The translations under genes were made by a program, and so were the position numbers. The notes beneath the pieces are model-generated. The model had not been told where the DNA came from. It did not search any database and saw nothing but the letters and a program-made list of their open reading frames with translations. From Hyphomicrobium sp. (GTDB taxonomy: Bacteria > Pseudomonadota > Alphaproteobacteria > Rhizobiales > Hyphomicrobiaceae): a stretch of DNA of 64,000 bases. Location: assembly GCA_025351425.1 (NCBI GenBank), contig JANXVY010000097.1, forward strand, positions 1 to 64,000, given 5' to 3'. Of this stretch, positions 41,519 to 50,453 are shown in pieces; within the stretch, counting starts at the first letter, position 1; every line of letters begins with the position of its first letter.

Positions 41519-42891
41519 CCGTGAGAAGCCTGCCCATAAAGGGCGCCGCCGGTCGCTGGAAAGAGCCGGTGAAAATCCGCGGGCGCCGTCAACGCGGTCC
41601 GTTCGGGCAGACGCCGGATCTGCAATCCGCAGCGCCTCAGGCCCTCGAACGTCCTCTCCTCGCATTTGGCGATCTCCTCGTGTGACAATGGCGAACTATC
41701 GGCATGGGCTGGCGCGTTCACCAGCACGAACAGGCGTTGCTCGCGGGGGGCGGACGGCGTGTGACCTGTCGCGCCGGGGTCTTGTTCGGCGGCCAGGCCC
41801 TGGTCTTGCGCGCACACATAAACCGTGGGGTCTGACGGCAGTTTGCGCTCGTTGAAAATCTGGTGGAATTCGGCGGCGTAGTTGCGCCCGAAGAACACGT
41901 TGTGGCGGGCCAGAGGAAAACCGTCCGCAGACGCCAGCAGGCTCCATGTCAGCGCAGACATGGACCTCTGGCTGGGAGCAACCGACGGCGTTGCACTGGC
42001 GGCTTGCGCACCGAACAAACCGCCGGCCAATGCGGCGGCGTCGGCGTTGACAACGATCGCGTCGGCCGAAAGGTGTTCGCCGTCCGCGAGGATCAGCCCT
42101 GTTGCCCGGCCGCGCTGGACGACAATCTCCTTGACGCCCCCATTGCAGATGATCTTGACGCCGCGCGCCTCCGCCAGCGAGGCGAGTGCCTCGGCCAGCC
42201 GCTGCATTCCGCCCTCCACGCCCCACACGCCCTGCTGTTCCACGTGGGAGATCAGCATCAAGGTCGCCGGCGATTGATAGGGGGACGAACCGCAATAGGT
42301 CGCATATCTCCCGAACAGCTGGCGCAGTCGCGGGTCTTGGAATTGCCGCGCGAGCTGGCGCCAGAGGCTGGCATGGGGCTCAATCTTCAGCAGCGTGGGC
42401 AGTTGGGCGAGGCGGGTATTGTAGATCATCCCCGCAACCGTGGGGCGCGCGGCGCGAATGAACGGCGTTTCGAGCGCCTGATAGACATCGCGCGCCGTGG
42501 CATGAAAGTCCCGGTAGCGCTGGGCTTCGGCGCGGTTTGCAAACCGGCCGATGGCGTCGATGGTCGCATCGAGATCGGCATAGAGATCGAGTCGCTCGTG
42601 AGAAGACCAGGCATGACGGGCCAGGATGCGCAACGGATGAAGCCGCAGATGCGCTTCGAGCGAAGTACCCGCTGCCGCAAAAATTTCGTCGAACACCCAC
42701 TTCATAGTCAGCACGGTCGGGCCAGAATCTATGCGCGCAGACCCGACCTCGATTTCGCGCATCTTGCCGCCGGGGCGGGGGCCACGCTCGTAAATCGAGA
42801 CGTCCAGGCCTTGGCCCGATAGCTCCAGCGCTGCCACGAGACCTGCGACACCCGCTCCGACAATCGCCACCTTACGGGCACACACGTTCAC
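41317..42891 (-). CDS. crtD: Carotenoid 3,4-desaturase CrtD
   Basis: CrtD is an FAD-dependent desaturase of the phytoene-desaturase family that adds the C3,4 double bond after CrtC. The nucleotide-binding motif 'KVAIVGAGVAGLVAALELSG' starts at about residue 7, followed by 'VSIYERGPRPGGKMREIEVG'. The C-terminal FAD motif is 'IPNLYLAGGSTHPGPGLPMA'. The GTG at 42891 has AAAAGG five nt upstream and places the Rossmann motif at the usual distance; GTG 42885 is an alternative. The longer frame (to 43077) crosses the divergent promoter and is rejected. The protein has 524 residues. Confidence 0.92.
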   Translation of the reverse strand: MNVCARKVAIVGAGVAGLVAALELSGQGLDVSIYERGPRPGGKMREIEVGSARIDSGPTVLTMKWVFDEIFAAAGTSLEAHLRLHPLRILARHAWSSHERLDLYADLDATIDAIGRFANRAEAQRYRDFHATARDVYQALETPFIRAARPTVAGMIYNTRLAQLPTLLKIEPHASLWRQLARQFQDPRLRQLFGRYATYCGSSPYQSPATLMLISHVEQQGVWGVEGGMQRLAEALASLAEARGVKIICNGGVKEIVVQRGRATGLILADGEHLSADAIVVNADAAALAGGLFGAQAASATPSVAPSQRSMSALTWSLLASADGFPLARHNVFFGRNYAAEFHQIFNERKLPSDPTVYVCAQDQGLAAEQDPGATGHTPSAPREQRLFVLVNAPAHADSSPLSHEEIAKCEERTFEGLRRCGLQIRRLPERTALTAPADFHRLFPATGGALYGQASHGWMASFQRPGSRSRIPNLYLAGGSTHPGPGLPMAAISGRHAAAAILSDLHSMRRFQPVATVGGTSTP

Positions 42892-42916
42892 GGCACCTTT
42901 TCTGGACGGCTTCGAG

Positions 42917-42960
42917 TGTAAATATAACTGGACGAAAGAGGTTGTCCAACAAAAGATACA
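42917..42960. promoter_or_regulatory. Divergent crtD/crtF control region with two PpsR boxes
   Basis: TGT-N12-ACG lies at 42917-42934 (one mismatch) and the perfect box TGTCCAACAAAAGATACA at 42943-42960, separated by 8 bp. For leftward crtD, TTGGAC (42949-42944) and TATATT (42926-42921) are 17 bp apart and make a good sigma-70 promoter. One box covers each element. Rightward, CTGGAC (42928-42933) could be the crtF -35, but no strong -10 follows. Confidence 0.78.
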
Positions 42961-43023
42961 TCGGGAAGCTGGCGATGTGCCGGTTTTCATTCTGTAATTT
43001 CTGCCGCTGAAACAGGTTGAAAC

Positions 43024-44157
43024 ATGTTGCAACAGCTCGCCCGGTGGCGGTCTCTGAAAGACCGCATTATCCGTCATCCCTCATTCCATCGGGCGATGAT
43101 GCGGATGCCGTTCACACGGCCACTGGCAAACAGATATGCGCAATCGCTGTTCGATATTTGCGCGGGTTTTGTTTATTCGCAGGTGCTTTCTGCTGCGGTG
43201 CACTTAAACCTGTTCGAGCGATTGGCGGTCCAGCCGATGACGGCCGCGCAACTGGCTCCAGCCGTATCGCTCCCTGTCGAGTCTGTCCAAGCTCTGCTGG
43301 GTGCCTGCGTGTCGTTGCGCTTGCTTGAGCACCGCCCGGGTGGCGCGTTCGGCATCGCAACATTAGGCGCTGCCATCCTGGCCAATCCTATTGTTCCAGC
43401 GATGGTCCGTCACCACGCGTTGCTTTATGCCGATCTCGCCGATCCGGTCGGCCTGCTGAAGAACGGGCACCAAGGCACGCGGCAGGCGGAATTCTGGGCA
43501 TATGCCACGTCTGCGTCTCCCTCTGATTTGCAGGCATCGCAAGTCGAGGACTACTCGCGTCTCATGGCGCAGTCGCAGGAGTCCATCGCCGGCGAGATCC
43601 TCGACGCCTATCCTTTGTCCCGCCATCGCTGCCTGCTCGATGTCGGCGCCGGCGAGGGCGTGTTTATGGCAAACGCATTGGCGCGCACGCCCGGCTTGTC
43701 CGGCATCGCCTTCGATCTTCCAGCCGTCACCGGACGGGCGCAAGAAAAGCTCGTTGGCGCAGGGTTCGCAGCGCGCGTGCGTATGGAGGGCGGGGACTTC
43801 TTTTCCGATGATTTGCCGCTTGGCGCCGATATCGTTTCCCTCGTCAGGGTCGCTTTCGATCACGACGACGCGCGCGTCATGGCGCTGCTCAAATCCGTGC
43901 GGAAAGCATTGCCGCCGGGCGGCACCATTCTGATCGCCGAGCCGATGGCTGAAAACGCGGCGCGCAATCGGGTGCAGAGCGCCTATTTCGCCTTCTATTT
44001 GATGGCGATGGGCCACGGAAAACCACGCACGCCGCAGCACTTTTTTGCAATGCTGAACGAAGCGGGTTTCAGCAGCTGCCGGTCGATCCGCGTCAACAAC
44101 GCGCTGATGACGAGCCTCGTTCTCGCAACAGCGAACCCGTCCCAGGCAAAAGTGTAA
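43024..44157 (+). CDS. crtF: Hydroxyneurosporene O-methyltransferase CrtF
   Basis: CrtF methylates the 1-hydroxy group made by CrtC, using SAM, giving methoxy carotenoids. The N-terminal dimerisation domain is followed by the O-methyltransferase fold with 'RCLLDVGAGEGVFMANALAR' (motif I) and 'GADIVSLVRVAFDHDD'. 'LPPGGTILIAEPMAENAARN' is the motif V/VI region, with the active-site 'HFFAMLNEAGFSS' after it. The protein has 377 residues. The gene begins the rightward crtF-bchCXYZ-puf run, divergent from crtD. Its stop codon lies inside the first PpsR box of bchC. Confidence 0.92.
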   Translation: MLQQLARWRSLKDRIIRHPSFHRAMMRMPFTRPLANRYAQSLFDICAGFVYSQVLSAAVHLNLFERLAVQPMTAAQLAPAVSLPVESVQALLGACVSLRLLEHRPGGAFGIATLGAAILANPIVPAMVRHHALLYADLADPVGLLKNGHQGTRQAEFWAYATSASPSDLQASQVEDYSRLMAQSQESIAGEILDAYPLSRHRCLLDVGAGEGVFMANALARTPGLSGIAFDLPAVTGRAQEKLVGAGFAARVRMEGGDFFSDDLPLGADIVSLVRVAFDHDDARVMALLKSVRKALPPGGTILIAEPMAENAARNRVQSAYFAFYLMAMGHGKPRTPQHFFAMLNEAGFSSCRSIRVNNALMTSLVLATANPSQAKV

Positions 44158-44196
44158 AATAATATTGACACTTTAGAATGTCAGACTATTCTTACA
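44153..44196 (+). promoter_or_regulatory. bchC promoter with two perfect PpsR boxes
   Basis: TGTAAAATAATATTGACA (44153-44170) and TGTCAGACTATTCTTACA (44179-44196) both fit TGT-N12-ACA and are 8 bp apart. TTGACA (44165-44170) is a consensus -35 and TATTCT (44187-44192), 16 bp later, a good -10. One box therefore covers each promoter element. The first box includes the crtF stop codon. Confidence 0.88.
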
Positions 44197-44241
44197 ACTA
44201 GAGGCTCCGCTTTCTTGCAGGGTCCTAGTGGAGCGCGATAC

Positions 44242-45216
44242 GTGCCAGCCCCCCAGATGAAAGCCACGGCGATCGTTCTGCAAGAGCCCGGCGCCATTGC
44301 GCTCAAAGAGCTCGAACTCACCGCCCCCGGCGATACTGATGTGGTCGTAGACGTGCAATGGAGCGGCGTCAGCTCGGGTACCGAGCGGCTTTTGTGGTCG
44401 GGAAAGATGCCCTTTTTTCCAGGCCTCGGTTACCCCCTGGTGCCCGGCTACGAATCCGCGGGCGCGGTCGTGATGGCTGGCAGCCGGTCGGGCCTCAATG
44501 CTGGAGACTTCGTCTTCGTGCCCGGCGCCAGTTGCTACAAAAGTGTCAAGGGATTGTTCGGTGCCAGCGCCTCGCGGATCGTCGCCGCAGGCTCGCGCGC
44601 GATACGGATCGATCAACGTCTCGGCGAAGATGCGACCCTGCTCGCACTCGCCGCGACCGCCCATCGCGCGGTCGCAGGCGGCGCACCCCGGTCCGATGGC
44701 ACGCCCTCGTTCCCCGAACTGATCGTTGGTCATGGTGTGTTGGGCCGTCTGGCCGCGCGGGTCGTCGTGGCCCTCGGCGGCGCTGCGCCCACCGTCTGGG
44801 AAACCTCGCCGATGCGGCAAGACGCGGGTTCCAGCTATCGCGTGATCGACCCTTCACTCGAGACCCGCCGGGATTATCGCACGATCTGCGACGTCAGCGG
44901 CGATGCAACGATCCTCGACCGCTTGATCGGGTGCCTCGCGCCCGGCGGCGAAATCGTGCTCGCAGGTTTCTACAGCGAGCCGATGTCCTTTACCTTTCCA
45001 CCCGCCTTCATGCGCGAGGCGCGGTTCCGGATCTCGGCCGAATTCAAGCCTGACAACATCTCCGCCATTTGTGCGCTGATTGCTGGCGGAAAACTCAGCC
45101 TCGCCGGCTTGATCTCGCATCGCGCCGCTGCAGCCGATGCAGCGAGCGCCTACCGGACGGCCTTCACCGATACGTCATGCCTGAAAATGGTTCTGGATTG
45201 GAGACACCTATCATGA
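44242..45216 (+). CDS. bchC: 3-hydroxyethyl bacteriochlorophyllide a dehydrogenase BchC
   Basis: BchC oxidises the 3-hydroxyethyl group to the 3-acetyl group of bacteriochlorophyllide a. It belongs to the medium-chain dehydrogenase family: 'VQWSGVSSGTERLLWSGKMP' and 'YPLVPGYESAGAVVMAGSRS' form the catalytic domain, and 'LIVGHGVLGRLAARVVVALG' the nucleotide-binding domain. The GTG at 44242 has GGAG eight nt before it (324 residues). The ATG at 44257, 'MKATAIVLQEPGAI', is the usual family start and may also be used. The stop overlaps bchX. Confidence 0.94.
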   Translation: MPAPQMKATAIVLQEPGAIALKELELTAPGDTDVVVDVQWSGVSSGTERLLWSGKMPFFPGLGYPLVPGYESAGAVVMAGSRSGLNAGDFVFVPGASCYKSVKGLFGASASRIVAAGSRAIRIDQRLGEDATLLALAATAHRAVAGGAPRSDGTPSFPELIVGHGVLGRLAARVVVALGGAAPTVWETSPMRQDAGSSYRVIDPSLETRRDYRTICDVSGDATILDRLIGCLAPGGEIVLAGFYSEPMSFTFPPAFMREARFRISAEFKPDNISAICALIAGGKLSLAGLISHRAAAADAASAYRTAFTDTSCLKMVLDWRHLS

Positions 45217-46229
45217 GTTCGTGCTCGAGCGCGGTCGCCAAGATGGAACAGGAAGTTAACGCCGACCGCTTGCGCCAGGAAGCCATGCTGGACCCGCCGC
45301 CGGTTGCGACCGGTCCCATCACCAAGACAACCGAGATCATCGCGATCTATGGCAAGGGCGGAATTGGCAAGAGTTTCACGCTCGCCAACCTGTCTTACAT
45401 GATGGCGCAGCAGGGTAAAAAGGTTCTGTTGATCGGCTGCGACCCCAAGAGTGACACCACGTCGTTGCTGTTTGGCGGCCGCGCATGCCCGACCATCCTT
45501 GATACATCGTCGCGCAAGAAGCTGTCGGGCGAACAGGTGGCGATCGAGGATGTCTGCTTCAAGCGCGATGGCGTGTTCGCCATGGAGCTGGGCGGTCCCG
45601 AAGTCGGGCGCGGCTGCGGTGGACGCGGCATCATTCATGGCTTCGAGCTGCTGGAAAAGCTCGGCTTCCACGATTGGGGCTTCGACTACGTCCTGCTCGA
45701 CTTCCTCGGCGACGTCGTCTGCGGTGGGTTCGGCCTGCCGATCGCCCGTGACATGTGCCAGAAAGTCATCGTGGTCGGTTCGAACGACCTGCAGTCGCTA
45801 TATGTCGCCAACAACGTGTGTTCGGCCGTCGAATATTTTCGAAAGCTCGGCGGAAATGTCGGCGTTGCGGGGCTGGTGATCAACAAGGACGATCATACCG
45901 GCGAAGCGCAGGCATTCGCGGAAGCCGTCGGCATCCCGGTGCTGGCCGCTATTCCGGCGAACGACGACATCCGTCGCAAGAGCGCCAACTACGAGATCAT
46001 CGGCCGCCCCGGCACGCAATGGTCGGGCGTCTTCGAAGAGCTGGCCGCGAACGTGGCGTCTGCCCCGCCAATCCGTCCCACGCCCCTGACCCAGGACGGG
46101 CTGTTGCAACTTTTCAAGGGCGAGCAGGTCGGCCGCAACGTGAAACTCGAGCCGGCAACAATTCACGACATGATGCCGGCGAGGGTCATCGAAAAGAAGA
46201 CGCTCGAAGTCATCTACGAAACGATTTGA
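45213..46229 (+). CDS. bchX: Chlorophyllide a reductase iron protein BchX
   Basis: BchX is the NifH-like ATPase that passes electrons to BchYZ for reduction of ring B. '[20 protein letters not shown]' holds the P-loop and 'VLLIGCDPKSDTTSLLFGGR' follows. Cluster cysteines lie in 'GPEVGRGCGGRGIIHGFELL' and '[20 protein letters not shown]'. The ATG at 45213 overlaps the bchC stop and follows GGAGA. The 338-residue protein has the N-terminal extension (about 40 residues) typical of BchX compared with BchL. Confidence 0.97.
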   Translation: MSSCSSAVAKMEQEVNADRLRQEAMLDPPPVATGPITKTTEIIAIYGKGGIGKSFTLANLSYMMAQQGKKVLLIGCDPKSDTTSLLFGGRACPTILDTSSRKKLSGEQVAIEDVCFKRDGVFAMELGGPEVGRGCGGRGIIHGFELLEKLGFHDWGFDYVLLDFLGDVVCGGFGLPIARDMCQKVIVVGSNDLQSLYVANNVCSAVEYFRKLGGNVGVAGLVINKDDHTGEAQAFAEAVGIPVLAAIPANDDIRRKSANYEIIGRPGTQWSGVFEELAANVASAPPIRPTPLTQDGLLQLFKGEQVGRNVKLEPATIHDMMPARVIEKKTLEVIYETI

Positions 46230-46300
46230 ACGCTGCTTCGACGACAGGCAGCACGCTTTGCACCGCGGTTGGAACTTGATCGAGAGAGGTCTCTTGAGCT

Positions 46301-47908
46301 GTGACACTTACTGACGCACATAATGTGACAGCCAGTCACGTCCAGCTCGCCACCGCCGAAACGGCGGCTAAGCCGGACCTGAACGCGTCCTTCGGCTCCA
46401 TTGTCGATGATGGCCCAACCCAGATCACCGCTTCTGAGCCCGGCTGCCACGGCGGCAAGAATCGCCTGGTCGAGGCAGCGCGCGCGGCCGGGCAGTCCGA
46501 AATGTTGGACCGCCTCTCAGCCGACTACCCCAAGGGTCCCCACGACAAGCCCCAAAGCATGTGTCCCGCGTTCGGATCGCTGCGGGTCGGCCTTCGCATG
46601 CGTCGCACGGCGTCGGTGCTGTGCGGCTCGGCATGCTGCGTCTACGGTTTGACGTTCACCTCCCATTTTTATGGTGCCCGGCGCACCGTCGGCTACGTGC
46701 CGTTCGACAGCGAGACGCTGGTGACCGGTAAGCTGTTCGAGGATATCCGCGACGCCGTGTTCGCCCTCGCCGATCCGTCCAAATACGACGCGATCGTGGT
46801 CACCAATCTTTGTGTGCCATCCGCGTCGGGCGTGCCTTTGAAGCTGCTGCCTAAGGAAATCGACGGCGTTCGTATCGTCTGCATCGACGTTCCAGGTTTT
46901 GGAGTGCCAACCCACGCCGAAGCCAAGGACGTGCTCGCAGGAGCGATGCTCAATTTCGCCCGCCGCGAGATCGAGCACGGCCCGGTGCAAGCGCCACGTA
47001 GCGGCCGCAGCGAACGTCCCGGGGTCGCCATTCTGGGCGAAGTGTTCCCCGCCGATCCGGTCGGCATCGGCATGCTGCTGGAGCCGATGGGCCTTGCCGC
47101 AGGGCCGGTCGTCCCGACGCGGGAATGGCGCGAACTTTATGCAGCACTCGATTGTCCTTTGGTGGCGGCCGTGCACCCCTTCTACACCGCTTCGGTCCGC
47201 GAGTTCGAAGCAGCCGGACGCACGGTTGTCGGCTCCGCGCCCGTCGGCGTCGATGGAACCGCCAGCTGGTTGCAGGCGATCGGTGAGGCCGCGGGCGTTG
47301 CTCAAGGCAAAATCGATGCGGCCAAGAATCGGGCGCTGCCGGCCATTCGCGACGCGCTCGCCGGTGCACCGGTCAAGGGCCGGATCACCCTTTCGGGCTA
47401 TGAAGGCTCCGAGCTGCTCGTCGCCCGGCTGCTGATCGAAAGTGGCGCAGACGTCCGCTACGTCGGCACGGCATGTCCCAAGACCCCCTGGTCGGCTGCC
47501 GATTGCGTCTGGCTCGAAGAGCGCGGCGTCGAAGTCCGCTTCCGCGCCTCGCTTGAACATGATCTTGCCGCCATGGACGCATTCGCCCCCGACCTCGTCA
47601 TCGGCACGACACCCATCGTCCAGAAGGCGAAAACCCAGGCGATCCCGGCGCTCTATTTCACGAACCTGATTTCCGCCCGTCCCCTCATGGGTCCTGCAGG
47701 AGCCGGGTCCTTGGCAAAGGTGGTCAACGCAGCGCTCGCGTCACAGTCGCGGTTCGACACCATGAAGGCCTTTTTTGAAGGCGTCGGCGATGGCGACACG
47801 GCAGGCGTCTGGCAAGGCCAGCCAGTTGTGCCGGCAGGGTTCAGAGAAGCCAACCGCCGCAAGCTTGCCAAGCAGGGCAAGGCGAAGAAAGCAGAGGAGA
47901 TGATCTGA
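46301..47908 (+). CDS. bchY: Chlorophyllide a reductase subunit BchY
   Basis: BchY pairs with BchZ in the chlorophyllide reductase that makes the bacteriochlorin ring. Cluster cysteines are visible in '[19 protein letters not shown]', '[20 protein letters not shown]' and '[19 protein letters not shown]'. The GTG start at 46301 is preceded by AGAGGT. The 535-residue protein is a little long at its N-terminus, but has the family '[20 protein letters not shown]' block from about residue 45. The stop shares one base with the bchZ start. Confidence 0.94.
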   Translation: MTLTDAHNVTASHVQLATAETAAKPDLNASFGSIVDDGPTQITASEPGCHGGKNRLVEAARAAGQSEMLDRLSADYPKGPHDKPQSMCPAFGSLRVGLRMRRTASVLCGSACCVYGLTFTSHFYGARRTVGYVPFDSETLVTGKLFEDIRDAVFALADPSKYDAIVVTNLCVPSASGVPLKLLPKEIDGVRIVCIDVPGFGVPTHAEAKDVLAGAMLNFARREIEHGPVQAPRSGRSERPGVAILGEVFPADPVGIGMLLEPMGLAAGPVVPTREWRELYAALDCPLVAAVHPFYTASVREFEAAGRTVVGSAPVGVDGTASWLQAIGEAAGVAQGKIDAAKNRALPAIRDALAGAPVKGRITLSGYEGSELLVARLLIESGADVRYVGTACPKTPWSAADCVWLEERGVEVRFRASLEHDLAAMDAFAPDLVIGTTPIVQKAKTQAIPALYFTNLISARPLMGPAGAGSLAKVVNAALASQSRFDTMKAFFEGVGDGDTAGVWQGQPVVPAGFREANRRKLAKQGKAKKAEEMI

Positions 47909-49365
47909 TGCTTGTCCTCGACCATGATCGTGCCGGCGGCTACTGGGGCGCCGTCTATGTCTTCACCGCGGTGAAAGGGCTTCAGGTCATCATCGACGGT
48001 CCAGTCGGCTGTGAGAACCTCCCCGTGACGTCGGTGCTGCATTATACGGATGCGCTGCCGCCGCACGAGCTGCCGATCGTGGTCACGGGATTGGGTGAAG
48101 AGGAACTCGGCCAGCACGGCACCGAAGCCGCGATGAAGCGCGCCCATCGCGCGCTCGACCCGGATTTGCCGAGCGTCGTCGTAACGGGTTCGATTGCCGA
48201 GATGATCGGCGGGGGCGTTACCCCCGAAGGAACGAACATCCAGCGCTTCCTGCCGCGCACCATCGACGAGGATCAATGGCAGTGCGCCAATCGAGCGATG
48301 AACTGGCTATGGAGCCAGTATGGCGCAAAGCGAATTCCCGAGCCCAAGCCCAGAGCCGAAGGCGCAAAGCCGCGCGTCAACATCATCGGGCCAAGCTATG
48401 GCGTATTCAACATGGCAAGCGACCTCGCCGAGGTCCGCCGCCTGATCGAAGGGATCGGCGCTGAGATCAACATGGTCTTTCCGCTCGGCAGCCACCTCCA
48501 GGATATCCCGAGCCTTGCCAACGCCGATGCCAATGTCTGCATGTATCGCGAGTTCGGCCGGATGCTGTGCGAAACACTGGAGCGGCCTTATCTCCAGGCA
48601 CCGATCGGGCTTCATTCCACGACGCTGTTCCTGAAAAAACTCGGTGATTTGCTTGGCCTCGATCCCGAACCGTTTATCGAGCGCGAGCGCCACACCACGA
48701 TCAAGCCGATCTGGGATCTGTGGCGCTCGGTCACTCAAGATTTCTTCGGCACCGCAACCTTCGCGATCGTTGCCAACGACACCTATGCGCGCGGCGTCCG
48801 GCACTTCTTCGAGACGGATCTCGGGCTCGAATGCACCTTCTCGTTCTCGCGCCGGCCCGGGGTCAAGCCCGACAACGAGGCCGTCCGTGCGGCCATTCGC
48901 GACAAGACGCCGTTCATTCTCTTCGGCAGTTTCAACGAACGCATGTACCTCGCCGAGACAGGTAAGCGGGCGATGTACATTCCCGCATCGTTCCCCGGCG
49001 CGATCATCCGGCGCCACACCGGAACGCCGTTCATGGGCTACAGCGGCGCGACGTATCTGACCCAAGAGGTCTGCAACGCGCTGTTCGACGCGCTGTTCCA
49101 CATCCTTCCACTCGCGACCGAGATGGATCAGGTCGAGGCAACCCCGGCCCGCGGCGTCCGGGCTCCGGCCTTGGCGTGGGATGATGACGCGCTCGCCCTG
49201 CTGCAACATTACGTCGAGCTGGAGCCCGTCCTGGTGCGCATCTCGGCGTCTAAGAAACTGCGCGATCAGGTTGAGCGCGATACTGAGGCAGCAGGGGAAA
49301 TGCGCGTCAACCGGCAAAGGGTCGTTCGTTCGCGGCTCAATCTCGTCGGAGGTAAAGCGGCATGA
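47908..49365 (+). CDS. bchZ: Chlorophyllide a reductase subunit BchZ
   Basis: BchZ (485 residues) completes the BchXYZ reductase. The N-terminus, '[20 protein letters not shown]', and '[20 protein letters not shown]', with its cluster cysteine, are diagnostic. '[20 protein letters not shown]' and '[20 protein letters not shown]' follow in the second half, and the C-terminal PCP-red-like stretch is '[20 protein letters not shown]'. It overlaps bchY by one base and is followed after 48 nt by pufQ. In related bacteria a puf promoter lies within bchZ; I could not place one here. Confidence 0.95.
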   Translation: MLVLDHDRAGGYWGAVYVFTAVKGLQVIIDGPVGCENLPVTSVLHYTDALPPHELPIVVTGLGEEELGQHGTEAAMKRAHRALDPDLPSVVVTGSIAEMIGGGVTPEGTNIQRFLPRTIDEDQWQCANRAMNWLWSQYGAKRIPEPKPRAEGAKPRVNIIGPSYGVFNMASDLAEVRRLIEGIGAEINMVFPLGSHLQDIPSLANADANVCMYREFGRMLCETLERPYLQAPIGLHSTTLFLKKLGDLLGLDPEPFIERERHTTIKPIWDLWRSVTQDFFGTATFAIVANDTYARGVRHFFETDLGLECTFSFSRRPGVKPDNEAVRAAIRDKTPFILFGSFNERMYLAETGKRAMYIPASFPGAIIRRHTGTPFMGYSGATYLTQEVCNALFDALFHILPLATEMDQVEATPARGVRAPALAWDDDALALLQHYVELEPVLVRISASKKLRDQVERDTEAAGEMRVNRQRVVRSRLNLVGGKAA

Positions 49366-49413
49366 ACGAGTGTGCTTCAAACGGCTATCCGGTTCCACAA
49401 TGGGAGATCGATC

Positions 49414-49671
49414 ATGACACCTTATGCTGACGCGTCTGTTCAAAGCAGATTACACGAACGCCGGAAGATCAAGGTCGAATACGCCGTGATTTTCGGCAGC
49501 ATGTTCGTGATTTTCCTCGCCCTTGCGCTTGCCAAGCGAGTCCTGCCTGCGAATTGGCTCTCGTCGTCGGATTATTCGGGCTGGCATGATGATCGCGCCG
49601 GACGGAAATCGGTCATTGCCGAAGCCGTGAACGAGGCTTCGGTCCACGCTCCATTTGCCTTCATGGGGTGA
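49414..49671 (+). CDS. pufQ: PufQ, bacteriochlorophyll-related membrane protein
   Basis: PufQ is a small bitopic membrane protein that stimulates bacteriochlorophyll formation before its incorporation into complexes. The 85-residue product has a basic N-terminus ('RLHERRKIKVEYAVIFGSMF'), one membrane helix and a hydrophilic tail ending 'SVHAPFAFMG'. The order and features match Rhodobacter PufQ, although identity is modest. GGGAG precedes the ATG at 49414; an in-phase start at 49372 is less likely. Position between bchZ and pufB is the classical one. Confidence 0.82.
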   Translation: MTPYADASVQSRLHERRKIKVEYAVIFGSMFVIFLALALAKRVLPANWLSSSDYSGWHDDRAGRKSVIAEAVNEASVHAPFAFMG

Positions 49672-49768
49672 ATATATTCGGCGCATGAGTGAACCCATGC
49701 GTCGCAGAATTCGTCCGGTAGATCCGGGCGATCACGGCGGCGACTTTCGGGTCGCGGCAAAAACCCCG

Positions 49769-49786
49769 CCGCGCGGGATCGCGCGG
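49769..49786 (+). other. GC-rich hairpin in the pufB leader
   Basis: CCGCGCG (49769-49775) and CGCGCGG (49780-49786) are perfect 7-bp complements around a GGAT loop. There is no T-run, so termination is unlikely. Located 36 nt before pufB, it could mark a 5' processing or stabilising structure of the pufBA message, as hairpins do in Rhodobacter puf mRNA. Confidence 0.55.
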
Positions 49787-49821
49787 TAACGGCCGCGAGG
49801 CCATTTCTTAGGAGAAAGCAT

Positions 49822-50055
49822 ATGGCTGCTGATAGACCAGGCGGCTCTTATTCGGGACTTACCGAGGCGGAGGCGAAGGAGTTCCACGCAGGCTTCATGA
49901 CGATGTTCCTCGTGTTCACGGGAATAGCCGTGGTCGCACACTATCTGGTGTGGATCTGGCGTCCGTGGATTCCAGGCACAGCCGGCTGGAAGGCCGCAGC
50001 GCTGATCGACAACGTAACTGCCGGTGTCGCTCAAATCACAACCCTGTTGACCTAG
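49822..50055 (+). CDS. pufB: Light-harvesting 1 beta chain
   Basis: PufB is the beta polypeptide of the LH1 ring, binding bacteriochlorophyll through H40 in '[14 protein letters not shown]'. The N-terminal '[15 protein letters not shown]' carries the second conserved His (H22). One membrane helix spans about residues 24-46. At 77 residues it is clearly longer than typical beta chains, which end within a few residues of the W-R-P-W motif. Here about 25 further residues, '[20 protein letters not shown]', follow. The ATG at 49822 has an AGGAGA site; the stop sits inside the pufA ribosome site (TAGGAGGT). Confidence 0.93.
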   Translation: MAADRPGGSYSGLTEAEAKEFHAGFMTMFLVFTGIAVVAHYLVWIWRPWIPGTAGWKAAALIDNVTAGVAQITTLLT

Positions 50056-50064
50056 GAGGTCACG

Positions 50065-50238
50065 ATGCAACTTCATAAAATCTGGCTGAACTTCGACCCC
50101 CGGCAGGCCATTCCGGTGCTGTTCACCTTTCTGTTCGGGCTCGCCGTGATGATCCATTTGGTGCTGCTCAGCACGGATCGTTACAACTGGCTGGACGGTC
50201 CCCGGGCGACCAAGACAGCGGCTCCCTTGCCGAAATAG
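50065..50238 (+). CDS. pufA: Light-harvesting 1 alpha chain
   Basis: PufA is the 57-residue alpha polypeptide of LH1. Translation from the ATG at 50065 gives the typical start [13 protein letters not shown]. The membrane helix includes the bacteriochlorophyll ligand H31 ('[17 protein letters not shown]'). The stop is TAG at 50236-50238. AGGAGGT lies seven nt before the start. The tail, ending 'TKTAAPLPK', is polar. It follows pufB by 9 nt. Confidence 0.95.
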   Translation: MQLHKIWLNFDPRQAIPVLFTFLFGLAVMIHLVLLSTDRYNWLDGPRATKTAAPLPK

Positions 50239-50244
50239 GTAGCT

Positions 50245-50297
50245 GCGGCAGGCGTGGCTCAGTCGGGACGTCCAGTCCTGGCCGGCGCGCCTGCCGC
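50245..50297 (+). other. Large hairpin between pufA and pufL
   Basis: GCGGCAGGCG (50245-50254) pairs perfectly with CGCCTGCCGC (50288-50297), enclosing 33 nt that can form inner stems. It begins seven nt after the pufA stop and lacks a T-run. Intercistronic hairpins at this place in other purple bacteria protect the pufBA segment from 3' decay and raise antenna over reaction-centre expression. A similar role is inferred here. Confidence 0.8.
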
Positions 50298-50331
50298 TCC
50301 CTCGCCACCACATCCAATCGTCCATCTAAAG

Positions 50332-50359
50332 CCCCGGCTTCAGGCCCCCGGCTTCAGGC
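50332..50359 (+). repeat. 14-bp tandem repeat in the pufA-pufL spacer
   Basis: CCCCGGCTTCAGGC occurs twice in direct succession (50332-50345 and 50346-50359). Each unit includes the short complements CCGG and GCCTGAAGCCGG on opposite strands, so weak secondary hairpins are possible. It lies between the large hairpin and the pufL ribosome site. Confidence 0.85.
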
Positions 50360-50453
50360 CGTTGCGTCAATTTCACCGATAACCGCGCCCTTCGCGCTGC
50401 TCATGGGAAGCTTTGAGCACGTTGCCCGCCGAGGCCGATATGAGGAGGTCACC

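Noticed and set aside
42892-43077. N-terminal extension of CrtD to 43077
   Set aside because: It would overlap the crtF start and cross the PpsR boxes and the crtD promoter; the GTG at 42891 fits the Rossmann motif.
49362-49433. Short open frame at the bchZ stop (ATGAACGAG...)
   Set aside because: Only 23 codons, no ribosome site and overlap with pufQ; no sign of a leader peptide with regulatory codons.
49769-49786. Hairpin before pufB as a terminator
   Set aside because: It lacks a T-run and lies inside an operon whose downstream genes need read-through; a stability role is more likely.
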